Positions 51,986 to 60,038 of a stretch of DNA of 64,000 bases are shown here, in pieces. Origin of the DNA: a virus; the IMG/VR virus record IMGVR_UViG_3300048590_000661, positions 1-64,000 of that record, one strand, 5' to 3'. The notes beneath the pieces were generated by a model. That model saw only the letters and a list, made by a program, of their open reading frames with translations. It did not search any database and was not told the DNA's origin. Made by a program: the position numbers and the translations under genes. Position 1 is the first letter of the stretch. Every line of letters starts with the position of its first letter.

Positions 51986-54336
51986 TAGGTCCACATATTA
52001 TTAATGATAAGGCAAACTTAAGTTTATTACAAAAGTGGAACCCACCAGTTATTACTTTACTTGACCCTAATCCTGATTACTTGGTTAAAGTAAGAAATGC
52101 TGTGCCTGATGCTAAACTATTAGTTAGAATCTATATTCCTGACAATGAGGTCAGTGATGGAATTAAGACTAACCCAGTAGCATATGCTAAATATAGCCAT
52201 GACCTTACTATTCAAAAATATGGGCACGTTTTAACATCAATTGATTATGTTCAAATAGCTAATGAAGTATTACAACATAATGAAGAGTTAACACTACTAG
52301 CGAATTACGAATTAGAACGCATGAGATTAGCAGATGCATCTAAGCTATATAAGTGCGGTATTTTTGCCTTTTCTGTTGGCAATCCAGATGTGCCTAATTG
52401 GGAGCTTTATTTAAGTGGTGCACTAGAATATGCAGATAAGTATAATCATGTAGTCGTAGTGCATCAATATAGTAAACCACCAAGTATGTGGACACCTGGT
52501 CCTGATTGGCATATTCATAGGTTAGAACATAAAGTATTGCCATTATTGAGTAACTATACGTCATTGAAATATATCGTTGCAGAATATGGACTAGATGATT
52601 TACTTTATGGTAACGGCACAAAAGGCGGATATAAAAAGTTTATTTCGGCTGAAGAATACGCTAATCAACTTATTAATATAGGTTCATATATTTATCAATT
52701 TTCAGATAAGGTATTAGGGTATTGCATTTTCACGTTGGGAACTGGTAGTAGTGATTGGATTACATATGATATTAGTGGTGAAGTGGAAGGTATTTTAGCA
52801 GCATATTATGAGCAGAATAAAGTACTACCAAAATGGAGAAATAATACAACGATGACAAAATATAAAGTGCGAATAACCGCTAATGCTGGGTTAAACGTTA
52901 GGAGTAAACCAAATACTACTGCTCAAATAGTTGAAACTCTACTCAGTAATACAATTGTAGAAGTTACAGATTATAACAGTGAATGGCTAAAATATAATAG
53001 TGGTTATATTTTTAAAGCATATACAAGTTCTAATTTAACAGTGTCTACAAACGATAAATTAGCCGAGTACGCTAAAGCCAACGAGCTAGATAAATACTTA
53101 TTACAAGCTTTGACAAATATAGAGAGCGGAGCAAATGGGTTTCAAAATGGTAGATTACTAATTAGAGTTGAAGCACATTTGCTATTATCGGCTGCACCGG
53201 AACTTAGCCAATTTTTTAGTTACAACCCTAATAACCGATTTTTTGACCACTTTTTTAACGGGCAAAAATATCATGGCAACCAAGATAAAGAATGGCAAGC
53301 GTTTGATTTTGCTAGGCGCAAACATGCATTAGCTACCTATAATTCAACCAGTTATGGAAAATTTCAAATCTTAGGGTCTAATTATGCATCACTTGGGTTT
53401 AATTCTGCTGAAGATATGTTTAACTATTTATCCGCCAACGAAGATAACCACTACACGGTATTCTTTCGTTATTTAGAAAATTTTAATTTACTTCAACCAA
53501 TTCAAAATAAAGATTTTGTTGCAATCACAAGTATTTATAATGGTCCTGGTAATGTGGCACACTATTCTAAATTGTTAGAACAAGAATATAACCGTATTAA
53601 ACCTAAAGGCGATATAATAGAAGTGCCTGTAGAAATTCTAGAACCTATTATTATAGAGGATGAAAAGGAACCGGATGTGACAGAACAGCAATATAACGAA
53701 TTACTAGAACTAGTGATTAATAATTCTAATACCATTAATACTATTCTAGCAGTCATAAATAAGCTCAGTTTGCGCTTAGATAGTTTAGAAGCTTATATAC
53801 TATCAGAACCAGATAAAGAGCCTGTAGAGCCTGAGAAACCACCTATTAAACCTAGTAACGTAGACGTCGGCACTGGGCTAAAAGAGTTCTTTGATAAGGG
53901 TATTTTTAAAGTAAAACAAGGCAATGAATTTAAGTTAGTTGAAGTATTTTCTATTCAAGATGGAAGCTGGGATGTCTCTTCAAAAAGATTTTCAATAGAC
54001 CAACGCTTTAGAGATAAGTGGTTAAGACCAACTAATAGCCCTGAGTATATCGGAAGTGGCGATCACGCATTGAGTGTTTTAGTTGAAGATAAGGATGGTA
54101 ATCGACTTGAAAATGTTCCTATTACATTTAAATCAAATGGCGAACCGCCACTAATTGTTAATAGGGTTACAAAGCAAGGTAGCGGATATGAAAATCTAGA
54201 GCTTTATTCTGGACAGAATTTCAGTGAAACTAGTGGTGGTCCGTGGAGTGTTATTGTAGGTGATTTTGAATTTTCAGGTGGCGGAATGTATTCTAATCAT
54301 CACATTTCAACTATACTTATAATTCAAAAACAATAA
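51982..54336 (+). CDS. Modular endolysin: glycosidase-like, SH3, muramidase
   Basis: A 784-residue enzyme. Residues about 1-285 form a TIM-barrel-like glycosidase domain (VQIANEVLQHNEE with Asn-Glu; later YIVAEYGLDDL with a second acidic residue). About 289-350 is an SH3b domain (KVRITANAGLNVRSKPNTTA, KYNSGYIFKAYTSS). About 358-540 matches the N-acetylmuramidase family (DUF3380: LTNIESGANGFQNGRLLIRVE in two parts; SYGKFQILGSNY; YNGPGNVAHYSKLL). A coiled-coil linker and a C-terminal beta domain (about 630-784: GLKEFFDKGIFKV, GPWSVIVGDFEF) follow. It would degrade peptidoglycan for lysis or entry. Confidence 0.83.
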   Translation: MIGPHIINDKANLSLLQKWNPPVITLLDPNPDYLVKVRNAVPDAKLLVRIYIPDNEVSDGIKTNPVAYAKYSHDLTIQKYGHVLTSIDYVQIANEVLQHNEELTLLANYELERMRLADASKLYKCGIFAFSVGNPDVPNWELYLSGALEYADKYNHVVVVHQYSKPPSMWTPGPDWHIHRLEHKVLPLLSNYTSLKYIVAEYGLDDLLYGNGTKGGYKKFISAEEYANQLINIGSYIYQFSDKVLGYCIFTLGTGSSDWITYDISGEVEGILAAYYEQNKVLPKWRNNTTMTKYKVRITANAGLNVRSKPNTTAQIVETLLSNTIVEVTDYNSEWLKYNSGYIFKAYTSSNLTVSTNDKLAEYAKANELDKYLLQALTNIESGANGFQNGRLLIRVEAHLLLSAAPELSQFFSYNPNNRFFDHFFNGQKYHGNQDKEWQAFDFARRKHALATYNSTSYGKFQILGSNYASLGFNSAEDMFNYLSANEDNHYTVFFRYLENFNLLQPIQNKDFVAITSIYNGPGNVAHYSKLLEQEYNRIKPKGDIIEVPVEILEPIIIEDEKEPDVTEQQYNELLELVINNSNTINTILAVINKLSLRLDSLEAYILSEPDKEPVEPEKPPIKPSNVDVGTGLKEFFDKGIFKVKQGNEFKLVEVFSIQDGSWDVSSKRFSIDQRFRDKWLRPTNSPEYIGSGDHALSVLVEDKDGNRLENVPITFKSNGEPPLIVNRVTKQGSGYENLELYSGQNFSETSGGPWSVIVGDFEFSGGGMYSNHHISTILIIQKQ

Positions 54337-54340
54337 ATAT

Positions 54341-54385
54341 AAGCACTAGCGAATAATATACTAAATAAAGTATTCGCTAGTGCTT
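54341..54385. terminator. Perfect 15-bp terminator between convergent units
   Basis: AAGCACTAGCGAATA (54341-54355) pairs with 54371-54385. It ends the late operon right after the endolysin stop. The last codons of the leftward HNH gene at 54361 lie inside it, so it serves both sides. Confidence 0.88.
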
Positions 54386-55338
54386 TCTATATAATAATGT
54401 TCAAAAGCTTGTATTAATGCGTCCCTGTATTTCCATTCTTCCCCCATCCAAGTTTCTAATTCATTAAGGGTATTAGTCTTTGTTCCGTAAGTAGAATGAA
54501 AATTTTTGTGACACGGTTCGCAAAGCGTAATCAAATTTGAATGTTCATCAAATAATTTTAAATAAGTAGTTAAATCATAAATGTGGTGAACTGCTTTGCG
54601 ATGCTTCTTAGTTCCACAATTTTGACATTGGACATTGTCACGTTGACGAATTAATTTAACAGGCACTCTATCTCTGTAGTCTTTTTTAGTTGCGTTATCT
54701 AGCTTCTCTGCTTTCCAACTAGTACTTTTGCTACCCGAATTACTTTTATTTACATCAATTCGTAAGCATCCACATGATTTTGTCGTATTGCGTGATAGTG
54801 AGTGCCCGCTAACAATGACCTTACTACCACAATCGCATTCGCAATTATATTTCCACCCCTCGTTTTTTGTAATTTCATATCTACTAACTACTAATAATCG
54901 CCCAAATTTTTGCCCTGTTAAATCATTAGAATGAGCGCACTTAACACAAGAATAACTTTTGTTTTTATTTGTTAAACTAGAAATCTCAACTTTGTATAAA
55001 TTATTACACTTTAAGCATTTGCACGAAAAATATCTGCGTGACTTACCATCTTTGCCTACTTTTTTATCTAACTCTTCTATTACTTCCCAATTTTTAAATA
55101 TATCCCCAGGATTAATAACTAATTGCTTAGCTAATCCGTTACATTTTTTGCAGCAAAAATCAACATTAGGATTAACTAAACTACTAAGATAAATTGTATA
55201 ATTAATGCCACATTTCAAACATTTACACAAAAATGACCTAGACTTAACTCCATTTTCTGCACCACGCTTATCTACTTCCTCAATTACTTCCCAACTCTTG
55301 AATATATCTCCAGGTTTAACATCCCATTTTTGGGCCAA
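54361..55338 (-). CDS. HNH homing endonuclease with duplicated zinc-ribbon domain
   Basis: A 325-residue relative of the nucleases at 1795 and 61501. Here the N-terminal Cys-rich module occurs twice in tandem (PGDIFKSWEVIEEV...LCKCLKCG...CCKKC and PGDIFKNWEVIEEL...CKCLKCN...CVKC). Then come the GQKFGRLLVV module (ending SCGC) and HNH (IRQRDNVQCQNC, KAVHHIYDL, NLITLCEPCHKNFH). The start is TTG at 55338, fixed by AAGGAG 7 bases upstream. It lies at the very end of the leftward cluster and abuts the terminator. Mobile passenger. Confidence 0.87.
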   Translation of the reverse strand: MAQKWDVKPGDIFKSWEVIEEVDKRGAENGVKSRSFLCKCLKCGINYTIYLSSLVNPNVDFCCKKCNGLAKQLVINPGDIFKNWEVIEELDKKVGKDGKSRRYFSCKCLKCNNLYKVEISSLTNKNKSYSCVKCAHSNDLTGQKFGRLLVVSRYEITKNEGWKYNCECDCGSKVIVSGHSLSRNTTKSCGCLRIDVNKSNSGSKSTSWKAEKLDNATKKDYRDRVPVKLIRQRDNVQCQNCGTKKHRKAVHHIYDLTTYLKLFDEHSNLITLCEPCHKNFHSTYGTKTNTLNELETWMGEEWKYRDALIQAFEHYYIESTSEYFI

Positions 55339-55363
55339 TACTTAACTCCTTAATAGAAACCAT

Positions 55364-55399
55364 ATAGAGATAATATCTAGTTAAAGATATTATCTCTAT
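55364..55399. terminator. Perfect 15-bp hairpin upstream of the HNH gene
   Basis: ATAGAGATAATATCT (55364-55378) pairs with 55385-55399. A T-run follows on the plus strand. On the minus strand it separates the small membrane gene at 55396 from the HNH gene, so it may be the original end of the leftward cluster before HNH insertion. Confidence 0.7.
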
Positions 55400-55494
55400 T
55401 TTTTATATCTAATTCTATCACCTCTACTAGCGGCTACACATGCACAATATACTATAATTGTAGCTATAAGTGGTGCTAGTAGGCATAGTAACAT
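55396..55494 (-). CDS. 32-residue membrane peptide
   Basis: The product MLLCLLAPLIATIIVYCACV... is one hydrophobic helix followed by a short basic tail (RGDRIRYKK). The ATG overlaps the stop of the upstream gene (TAATG). Such peptides can be toxins, holin-like or regulators of the cell membrane. No homologue is recognised. Confidence 0.5.
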   Translation of the reverse strand: MLLCLLAPLIATIIVYCACVAASRGDRIRYKK

Positions 55495-55853
55495 TAGCTA
55501 ATATCTCTTTTGCTAACGTTAAAGTATGGATTTAGATATACATCGTCGGTCATTTTAAAACCTGCCGTTAGCATAGCAATAATAGCCTCACCATTATAAA
55601 TATATTCATCAAGTGATTTGGTTAGATGTTTAGCAATAACTTGGCTATTATGGTCACGATTAAAAGACTGAATTTTAGTGAATTTATTGGCGATAAAATT
55701 GGCGGCTTTAACTATTCGTGCCATAGATGTACTATCATAGAACTTTGCACGGTCTGCTTCCCATTCTTGTAAACTAGGGTAAAAACCATGTCCATTCATA
55801 GATACTTCTGGAAAGGTTTTAATTACTTCTTTGATGTCTGCTTCAGTATACAT
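55494..55853 (-). CDS. Conserved phage hypothetical protein, 119 aa
   Basis: A helical product with a typical phage pattern: SMARIVKAANFIANKFTKIQ, then KHLTKSLDEYIYNGEAIIAM, then AGFKMTDDVYLNPYFNVSKR. I have seen similarly shaped phage proteins with an NGEFI-type motif and NAYFNVSKR end, but no function is known to me. The AGGAG site lies in the upstream 29-residue gene, which overlaps by 11 bases. Confidence 0.7.
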   Translation of the reverse strand: MYTEADIKEVIKTFPEVSMNGHGFYPSLQEWEADRAKFYDSTSMARIVKAANFIANKFTKIQSFNRDHNSQVIAKHLTKSLDEYIYNGEAIIAMLTAGFKMTDDVYLNPYFNVSKRDIS

Positions 55854-55932
55854 GATATAATTTTTCTCCTGCTAAATAAACAACGTTACCTAATAAATAA
55901 CCTATTATTAATATTAATAATATAGTACTCAT
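55843..55932 (-). CDS. 29-residue membrane peptide
   Basis: The product MSTILLILIIGYLLGNVVYL... ends AGEKLYHVY: a single membrane helix. Its 3' end overlaps the next gene and provides that gene's AGGAG ribosome-binding site. It has no recognised family. The weak ribosome-binding site of its own start keeps confidence low. Confidence 0.45.
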   Translation of the reverse strand: MSTILLILIIGYLLGNVVYLAGEKLYHVY

Positions 55933-55938
55933 AAACTA

Positions 55939-56262
55939 TTATTCCAATAATCTATCTACAAATTCACAATCAAGTACTAATGTATATTTAATAACTTCAT
56001 TCTCACCTGGCGAAACGTTTGTTATTTCTAGCCTATCTGTTTTGCAATTTAAAAACTCATAGACTATATCACCATTATTAACGACAAATAAGTTACTTCC
56101 ATCAATAAAATGTTGCACATAATCTATCATTTCTTTTGTAAATACAGATAGATATACCACAGCATCGCCATCAGAAAATATTGTGATTTTATCAATCTCT
56201 GCTTGCTCTAGCTCTATTTTATCGTGGAATACTTTATTAGCAATATTTTTATAATATAGCAT
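55939..56262 (-). CDS. Hypothetical protein, 107 aa
   Basis: The product is MLYYKNIANKVFHDKIELEQ... with strands and acidic patches. No domain is recognised. The ATG at 56262 is 8 bases after AAAGG and preferred over nearer codons at 56268 and 56271. It overlaps the DUF5662 gene upstream by 14 bases. Confidence 0.65.
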   Translation of the reverse strand: MLYYKNIANKVFHDKIELEQAEIDKITIFSDGDAVVYLSVFTKEMIDYVQHFIDGSNLFVVNNGDIVYEFLNCKTDRLEITNVSPGENEVIKYTLVLDCEFVDRLLE

Positions 56263-56818
56263 ATTCATCACCTTTCAGAAAGTCATAGCCTAAGTCAATT
56301 AATAGTTGATATAATTCTTTACGAGTATTATTATGTAAAGATATTTTATTTAGGTTCTTTTGTAACCACTCTGTACTATCCCAATTACCTTGATATGTTC
56401 TATTAGCACCATGCCAATCTGCCACCATTTCTCTGATATACTTACTTGGCATTGCTAGGATGTATTTAGGTGAAATTACCCAATGTTCATGGTGGTGTGG
56501 GTTATGGATTACATGATGGTGCCAAGCATAACCAAACCCTAACTTAATTTCATCAGTTACATTCTCATAAGTAAATCGTTTAATATAATGTGGGAGTTCA
56601 TCATGATTTAATTTACTTAAGTCATGTATTGATAATAGATTTGGTATACCCCCAATTTTATTTCCAAATTCTATCACATATGACACATGCTGTATCAACC
56701 CATCAATATATTTACGAGTTAGATTATAGTCTATTTCAAACATATCTGTATAATATAAGACTGTTTCGTCTGTAATATCTAAAATAGGATTATTAACCAT
56801 TAATAACTTCACTTTCAT
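56249..56818 (-). CDS. DUF5662 family protein
   Basis: A 189-residue protein with a clear DUF5662 pattern: HDLSKLNHDELPHYIKRF, then GYAWHHHVIHNPHHHEHW, then YIREMVADWHGANRTYQG. Clustered His/Asp residues resemble an HD-type metal site, so a phosphohydrolase-like activity is possible; the substrate is unknown. A smaller relative is at 5216. ATG codons at 56818 and 56800 are both possible starts; the latter would leave an 8-base overlap with the SLOG gene. Confidence 0.85.
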   Translation of the reverse strand: MKVKLLMVNNPILDITDETVLYYTDMFEIDYNLTRKYIDGLIQHVSYVIEFGNKIGGIPNLLSIHDLSKLNHDELPHYIKRFTYENVTDEIKLGFGYAWHHHVIHNPHHHEHWVISPKYILAMPSKYIREMVADWHGANRTYQGNWDSTEWLQKNLNKISLHNNTRKELYQLLIDLGYDFLKGDEYAIL

Positions 56819-57215
56819 TAGTTAGATAATTATAGACATATATCTTTAACTTATGCTTCTTAGTTATTTTTAGCATATCTTTACTACCGCTTGACTTCCC
56901 ATCATAAATAAGAATTAAGGCATCTGCATATTCTGCCATTTGTCGGTTACGAACTGTACCTGCTGCTGCGTTATATTCCTTGCCAAACTTATTAAGTTTA
57001 CGTACAACAATTGGTAAGTCAAAATTATTCCACTCTGCTATGAATGGTTCTATGTGTATATCATTTGCAATGGCAAATTCTTCACCAAAACTATCTATTC
57101 CATCTGCTTTACCTGATACAACTTCTGTAATGTCATCTAAGAATGGACAACTATTCATACCACTTATGAAATCTGCATAAGTTGCATGTCTGCTACCCGC
57201 TATAATTGTTTTCAT
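56793..57215 (-). CDS. SLOG-type DUF2493 (YspA-like) protein
   Basis: A 140-residue protein with the DUF2493 layout: MKTIIAGSRHATYADF (nucleotide loop), VVSGKADGIDSFGEEFA, FIAEWNNF, GTVRNRQMAEYADALILIYD, SSGSKDMLKITKK. SLOG domains bind nucleotides or nucleotide-derived signals such as ADP-ribose-like ligands. Phage copies may act in anti-defence or nucleotide metabolism, but this is unproven. It is in the same operon as a macro-like protein. Confidence 0.82.
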   Translation of the reverse strand: MKTIIAGSRHATYADFISGMNSCPFLDDITEVVSGKADGIDSFGEEFAIANDIHIEPFIAEWNNFDLPIVVRKLNKFGKEYNAAAGTVRNRQMAEYADALILIYDGKSSGSKDMLKITKKHKLKIYVYNYLTNESEVING

Positions 57216-57447
57216 AAATTTCTATATCTTTCTTTAATAATTGAATAGTAGTATCTTTCGCTGCGACGGTCCTATTAATGTCATTCATAATACTATGCCA
57301 CGTTTCAATTTCACTAATTAAGTCCGCAATAACTTCGTCTACTTCGTGTGCGTCATAATAATCGCCAATGTCATAATAGCTTCTTTCGTATTCGCCAGTC
57401 CATTGATTGTAAGACACATCAAATCGTCGCAAATTGTTCATTAGCAT
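57193..57447 (-). CDS. Hypothetical acidic helical protein, 84 aa
   Basis: The product is MLMNNLRRFDVSYNQWTGEY... with a Tyr/Asp-rich front (ERSYYDIGDYYDAHEVDEV) and a helical end (AKDTTIQLLKKDIEIYENNY). No domain is recognised. The start codon could be the ATG at 57441. It overlaps the next gene by 23 bases. Confidence 0.6.
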   Translation of the reverse strand: MLMNNLRRFDVSYNQWTGEYERSYYDIGDYYDAHEVDEVIADLISEIETWHSIMNDINRTVAAKDTTIQLLKKDIEIYENNYSG

Positions 57448-57454
57448 CTGCTTT

Positions 57455-57658
57455 CTAAAGTATCAACCCTAATGCAATATAAAATATAAATACTACAACC
57501 ATAACAATAAAATACACAACCATAAAACATGCAGTTACATTACGTGCCTGTTTATAATGTTCTGCTCTAAAATACAAATGTAAAATTATATTCTGTAGCA
57601 ACATTCCAAGTAATATTAACAATACTACTACTGTCATAACTACTACTAATTCTATCAT
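57455..57658 (-). CDS. Two-helix membrane protein, 67 aa
   Basis: Hydrophobic stretches at residues 2-28 (IELVVVMTVVVLLILLGMLL) and 44-67 (VTACFMVVYFIVMVVVFIFY). No family is recognised. Possible membrane-located small phage protein. Confidence 0.6.
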   Translation of the reverse strand: MIELVVVMTVVVLLILLGMLLQNIILHLYFRAEHYKQARNVTACFMVVYFIVMVVVFIFYIALGLIL

Positions 57659-57762
57659 AATTTACTCTTACTTACGCCACTGTTACACCATTCCTTATTC
57701 TATCATATAATACTATTTTATGGGAAAATCAACATAAATAGGAGTAGCAATAGTTATATGAA

Positions 57763-57948
57763 TTAACTCATATTTTTGCAAACACCCATTGCTACATATA
57801 GTGTCCATAACCCTAAAGTTAGGAACGCCCATCCAGCACCAAAAAAGTACCAAATAGATGCACTTAATAGTATCATTCCAATCCAAACAAAACACCCAGT
57901 AATAATTATTCTAGTATCTTCTTGTGTTGCTTTAGGCTCATTACTCAT
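57763..57948 (-). CDS. Two-helix membrane protein, 61 aa
   Basis: The product MSNEPKATQEDTRIIITGCF... has membrane segments about 14-32 and 35-55 (GAGWAFLTLGLWTLYVAMGV). No family is recognised. A short gap on the left (57659-57762) holds no clear gene. Confidence 0.6.
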   Translation of the reverse strand: MSNEPKATQEDTRIIITGCFVWIGMILLSASIWYFFGAGWAFLTLGLWTLYVAMGVCKNMS

Positions 57949-57949
57949 A

Positions 57950-58153
57950 TTATAGATCCTTCCATACTTCTACAAATAAACCTTTAATATCTGACATTAC
58001 CGTGAATAGTGAAATTAGAGCTTTAATGTTCCCATGAATTTCAAATACTTCACTAACTGAAAAACTATTTAAATGGTCCATAAATGCTTGCTCTGCTTCA
58101 TCCGAATAAAACCTATCTTCCCATAATTTTAGTAGCTTAAGAAATCTTTCCAT
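57950..58153 (-). CDS. Hypothetical helical protein, 67 aa
   Basis: The product MERFLKLLKLWEDRFYSDEA... is mostly helical and acidic. No domain is recognised. It follows 58153 with a 1-base overlap and precedes the small membrane gene by 1 base. The tight packing supports expression. Confidence 0.6.
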   Translation of the reverse strand: MERFLKLLKLWEDRFYSDEAEQAFMDHLNSFSVSEVFEIHGNIKALISLFTVMSDIKGLFVEVWKDL

Positions 58154-58560
58154 TATCCTAATACCTTTCTAATTATTCCACTTGGTGTTTTATTAATTTT
58201 ACCTGATGGTATTTTTAATTCTTTGATTTTATTTAACCTTGTATTACCATTTATTTTTTCTTCAGTAATTGGTAATATATCTGCATACATTGGTAATGTA
58301 TTTAGATGAACAAACAATATTTCTTCTGCTAATTCTAAATCTTTTTCTAGCACATAAAACCCTAACCCATGCCCATCCATAAAAGTATTATCTATTGTAT
58401 CATAAATTGGTATATCATATTCTAAAAGTAATTGCTCAATATAAAGGCTTTTATATTGTGTTAACATTAAAAACTCTATTTTTTTAGTCTTTTTACCCAG
58501 CCTTTCAAAGAATAAAAGTATTATTAATAATGCAATAACTATACCACCAATAATAATCAT
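58153..58560 (-). CDS. Membrane-anchored DUF2007-like protein
   Basis: A 135-residue protein with an N-terminal membrane helix (IIGGIVIALLIILLFFERL) followed by a domain resembling DUF2007 (EFLMLTQYKSLYIEQLLLEY, then GLGFYVLEKDLELAEEILF). DUF2007 is a small alpha/beta domain of unknown role. The C-terminus is a basic tail. The start overlaps the next gene by 4 bases. Confidence 0.6.
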   Translation of the reverse strand: MIIIGGIVIALLIILLFFERLGKKTKKIEFLMLTQYKSLYIEQLLLEYDIPIYDTIDNTFMDGHGLGFYVLEKDLELAEEILFVHLNTLPMYADILPITEEKINGNTRLNKIKELKIPSGKINKTPSGIIRKVLG

Positions 58561-58841
58561 ACTATACCAAACGCTTCCTTAATAATACTAGCTGGCTTAT
58601 CTGGAATCATATAACACATATTACCCTTATGTGTAAAATGCTTGCCATGTTTGCGAAACATACTTATTACATTAGTATCTAATATTTTAATATCACTAAA
58701 TTCAAAAAGAACTTCATCTGAGCAAAAATCTACTATATCATTTCTTAGTTTTTCAGTGGCGCATAATAAGATATAGTCATCCGTACTATATTTAAAATAT
58801 ATTAGATATTCTGGCTCAATTTTTTGGCTGAAGAATTTCAC
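58557..58841 (-). CDS. Hypothetical protein, 94 aa
   Basis: Product MKFFSQKIEPEYLIYFKYST... with strands and a possible helical end (YMIPDKPASIIKEAFGIV). No family is recognised. Overlaps with both neighbours (4 bases each). Confidence 0.6.
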   Translation of the reverse strand: MKFFSQKIEPEYLIYFKYSTDDYILLCATEKLRNDIVDFCSDEVLFEFSDIKILDTNVISMFRKHGKHFTHKGNMCYMIPDKPASIIKEAFGIV

Positions 58842-59275
58842 AATATTATCCTAATATCTACTTTATGTTCTTCTGCAAACGTAACAAAACTTTGTTCTAA
58901 CCATTCAAATTCATTATTAATATTATCTAAAATACTACTGTGAAAAATTAAATTATATGGTGTATTATATGAATTAAAAATCATAATAAAATGCTCTAAT
59001 ACAGAAAACAATTCAGTTTCATTAATACGCTTATTTTTAATGCAATCTACAAATAAAATAAAGAAACAATTATCTTTTGGTGGAGCATATTTACATAAGA
59101 TACCATAATCTACTTCCCCCTCAAATTCGCGAATACTTACTGCATTTTCGCCATATAGACTAATTAAAGATTCTGGAATATATGAGGATTTAGGGTTTAA
59201 TCTTGAATACGATATCGGCGCAATAACTGTATCATTTTCTTGCAGTTTGTAATTAGTGCCCATTATTTTTATCAT
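58838..59275 (-). CDS. Hypothetical protein, 145 aa
   Basis: Product MIKIMGTNYKLQENDTVIAP... with strands and hydrophobic runs (NCFFILFVDCIKNKRINETE). No domain is recognised. It could be a small alpha/beta protein. It overlaps the next gene by 4 bases (ATGA). Confidence 0.6.
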   Translation of the reverse strand: MIKIMGTNYKLQENDTVIAPISYSRLNPKSSYIPESLISLYGENAVSIREFEGEVDYGILCKYAPPKDNCFFILFVDCIKNKRINETELFSVLEHFIMIFNSYNTPYNLIFHSSILDNINNEFEWLEQSFVTFAEEHKVDIRIIL

Positions 59276-59826
59276 ATTTTATCTAACCTTAGATGATTTG
59301 CATCAATAATACAATTATTAATAAAGAAAAGGATATAACAAATAGTACTAAATACTAGATTATTATATATTGGTAATAATATACTAAAATTAGTAGTAAC
59401 TAATAAATATACACCTATTGTCATAGTTAAGAAATATATATTTCTTAATAAAGTGCTCCATATATAACTATGGCTTAATTTATGTCGGTGTGGTATTAGT
59501 GAATATATTGACCAAAACAACATTGTAGTATATATAATTATTTGTTTAATAAGATTGGCTATCGGGTATGGAACCCTTAGATAATTACGCATAAAATAAT
59601 ATAATCCAATAGCCAATTCTGTTTCATTAATAGTAGCTACTTGTTGTTGGTCTAAATCTGGTCCATATAAATATCCGAATAATAATCCTAATATACAGCT
59701 TAAAAAGAATTGCCAAAAAAGAAAACCAAAAATCAAATAGGAAATTATGAATAATATAGAATAAAGTAATAACAGTTTTTTAATTAACTTTCTATTTGAT
59801 TTTTGGTGTACTTTACCGCTAGCCAT
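59272..59826 (-). CDS. DUF2227-like membrane protein
   Basis: A 184-residue membrane protein with four to five hydrophobic helices and the DUF2227 pattern: MASGKVHQ at the start, YGPDLDQQQ after the second helix, LIPHRHKLSHSYIWSTLLRN near the middle. The conserved His/Asp residues suggest a membrane-bound metal-dependent hydrolase, but the substrate is unknown. The family is found in cyanobacteria and other bacteria. Confidence 0.75.
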   Translation of the reverse strand: MASGKVHQKSNRKLIKKLLLLYSILFIISYLIFGFLFWQFFLSCILGLLFGYLYGPDLDQQQVATINETELAIGLYYFMRNYLRVPYPIANLIKQIIIYTTMLFWSIYSLIPHRHKLSHSYIWSTLLRNIYFLTMTIGVYLLVTTNFSILLPIYNNLVFSTICYILFFINNCIIDANHLRLDKI

Positions 59827-59828
59827 TA

Positions 59829-60038
59829 TTAACCGTCTCTTTCTTTAATCTTAAAATGATCTAATAGATAGCGTCTATCAATCTCTAATGGGATATTTCT
59901 ATCTTCTACTCTATCAGGAATAAACCGAAACCAGAAACCCTTATAATAAAACACTGAAATGCCATCTATAATGACCCCTGGTATTTTATAATCGTTAATA
60001 TATCCATAGATTTTTTTCAGTTTATGTAGCCCAAACAT
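59829..60038 (-). CDS. Hypothetical small protein, 69 aa
   Basis: Product MFGLHKLKKIYGYINDYKIP... with strand-like runs (GVIIDGISVFYYKGFWFRFI). No domain is recognised. Overlaps the primase gene by 22 bases and could be translationally coupled to it. Confidence 0.6.
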   Translation of the reverse strand: MFGLHKLKKIYGYINDYKIPGVIIDGISVFYYKGFWFRFIPDRVEDRNIPLEIDRRYLLDHFKIKERDG

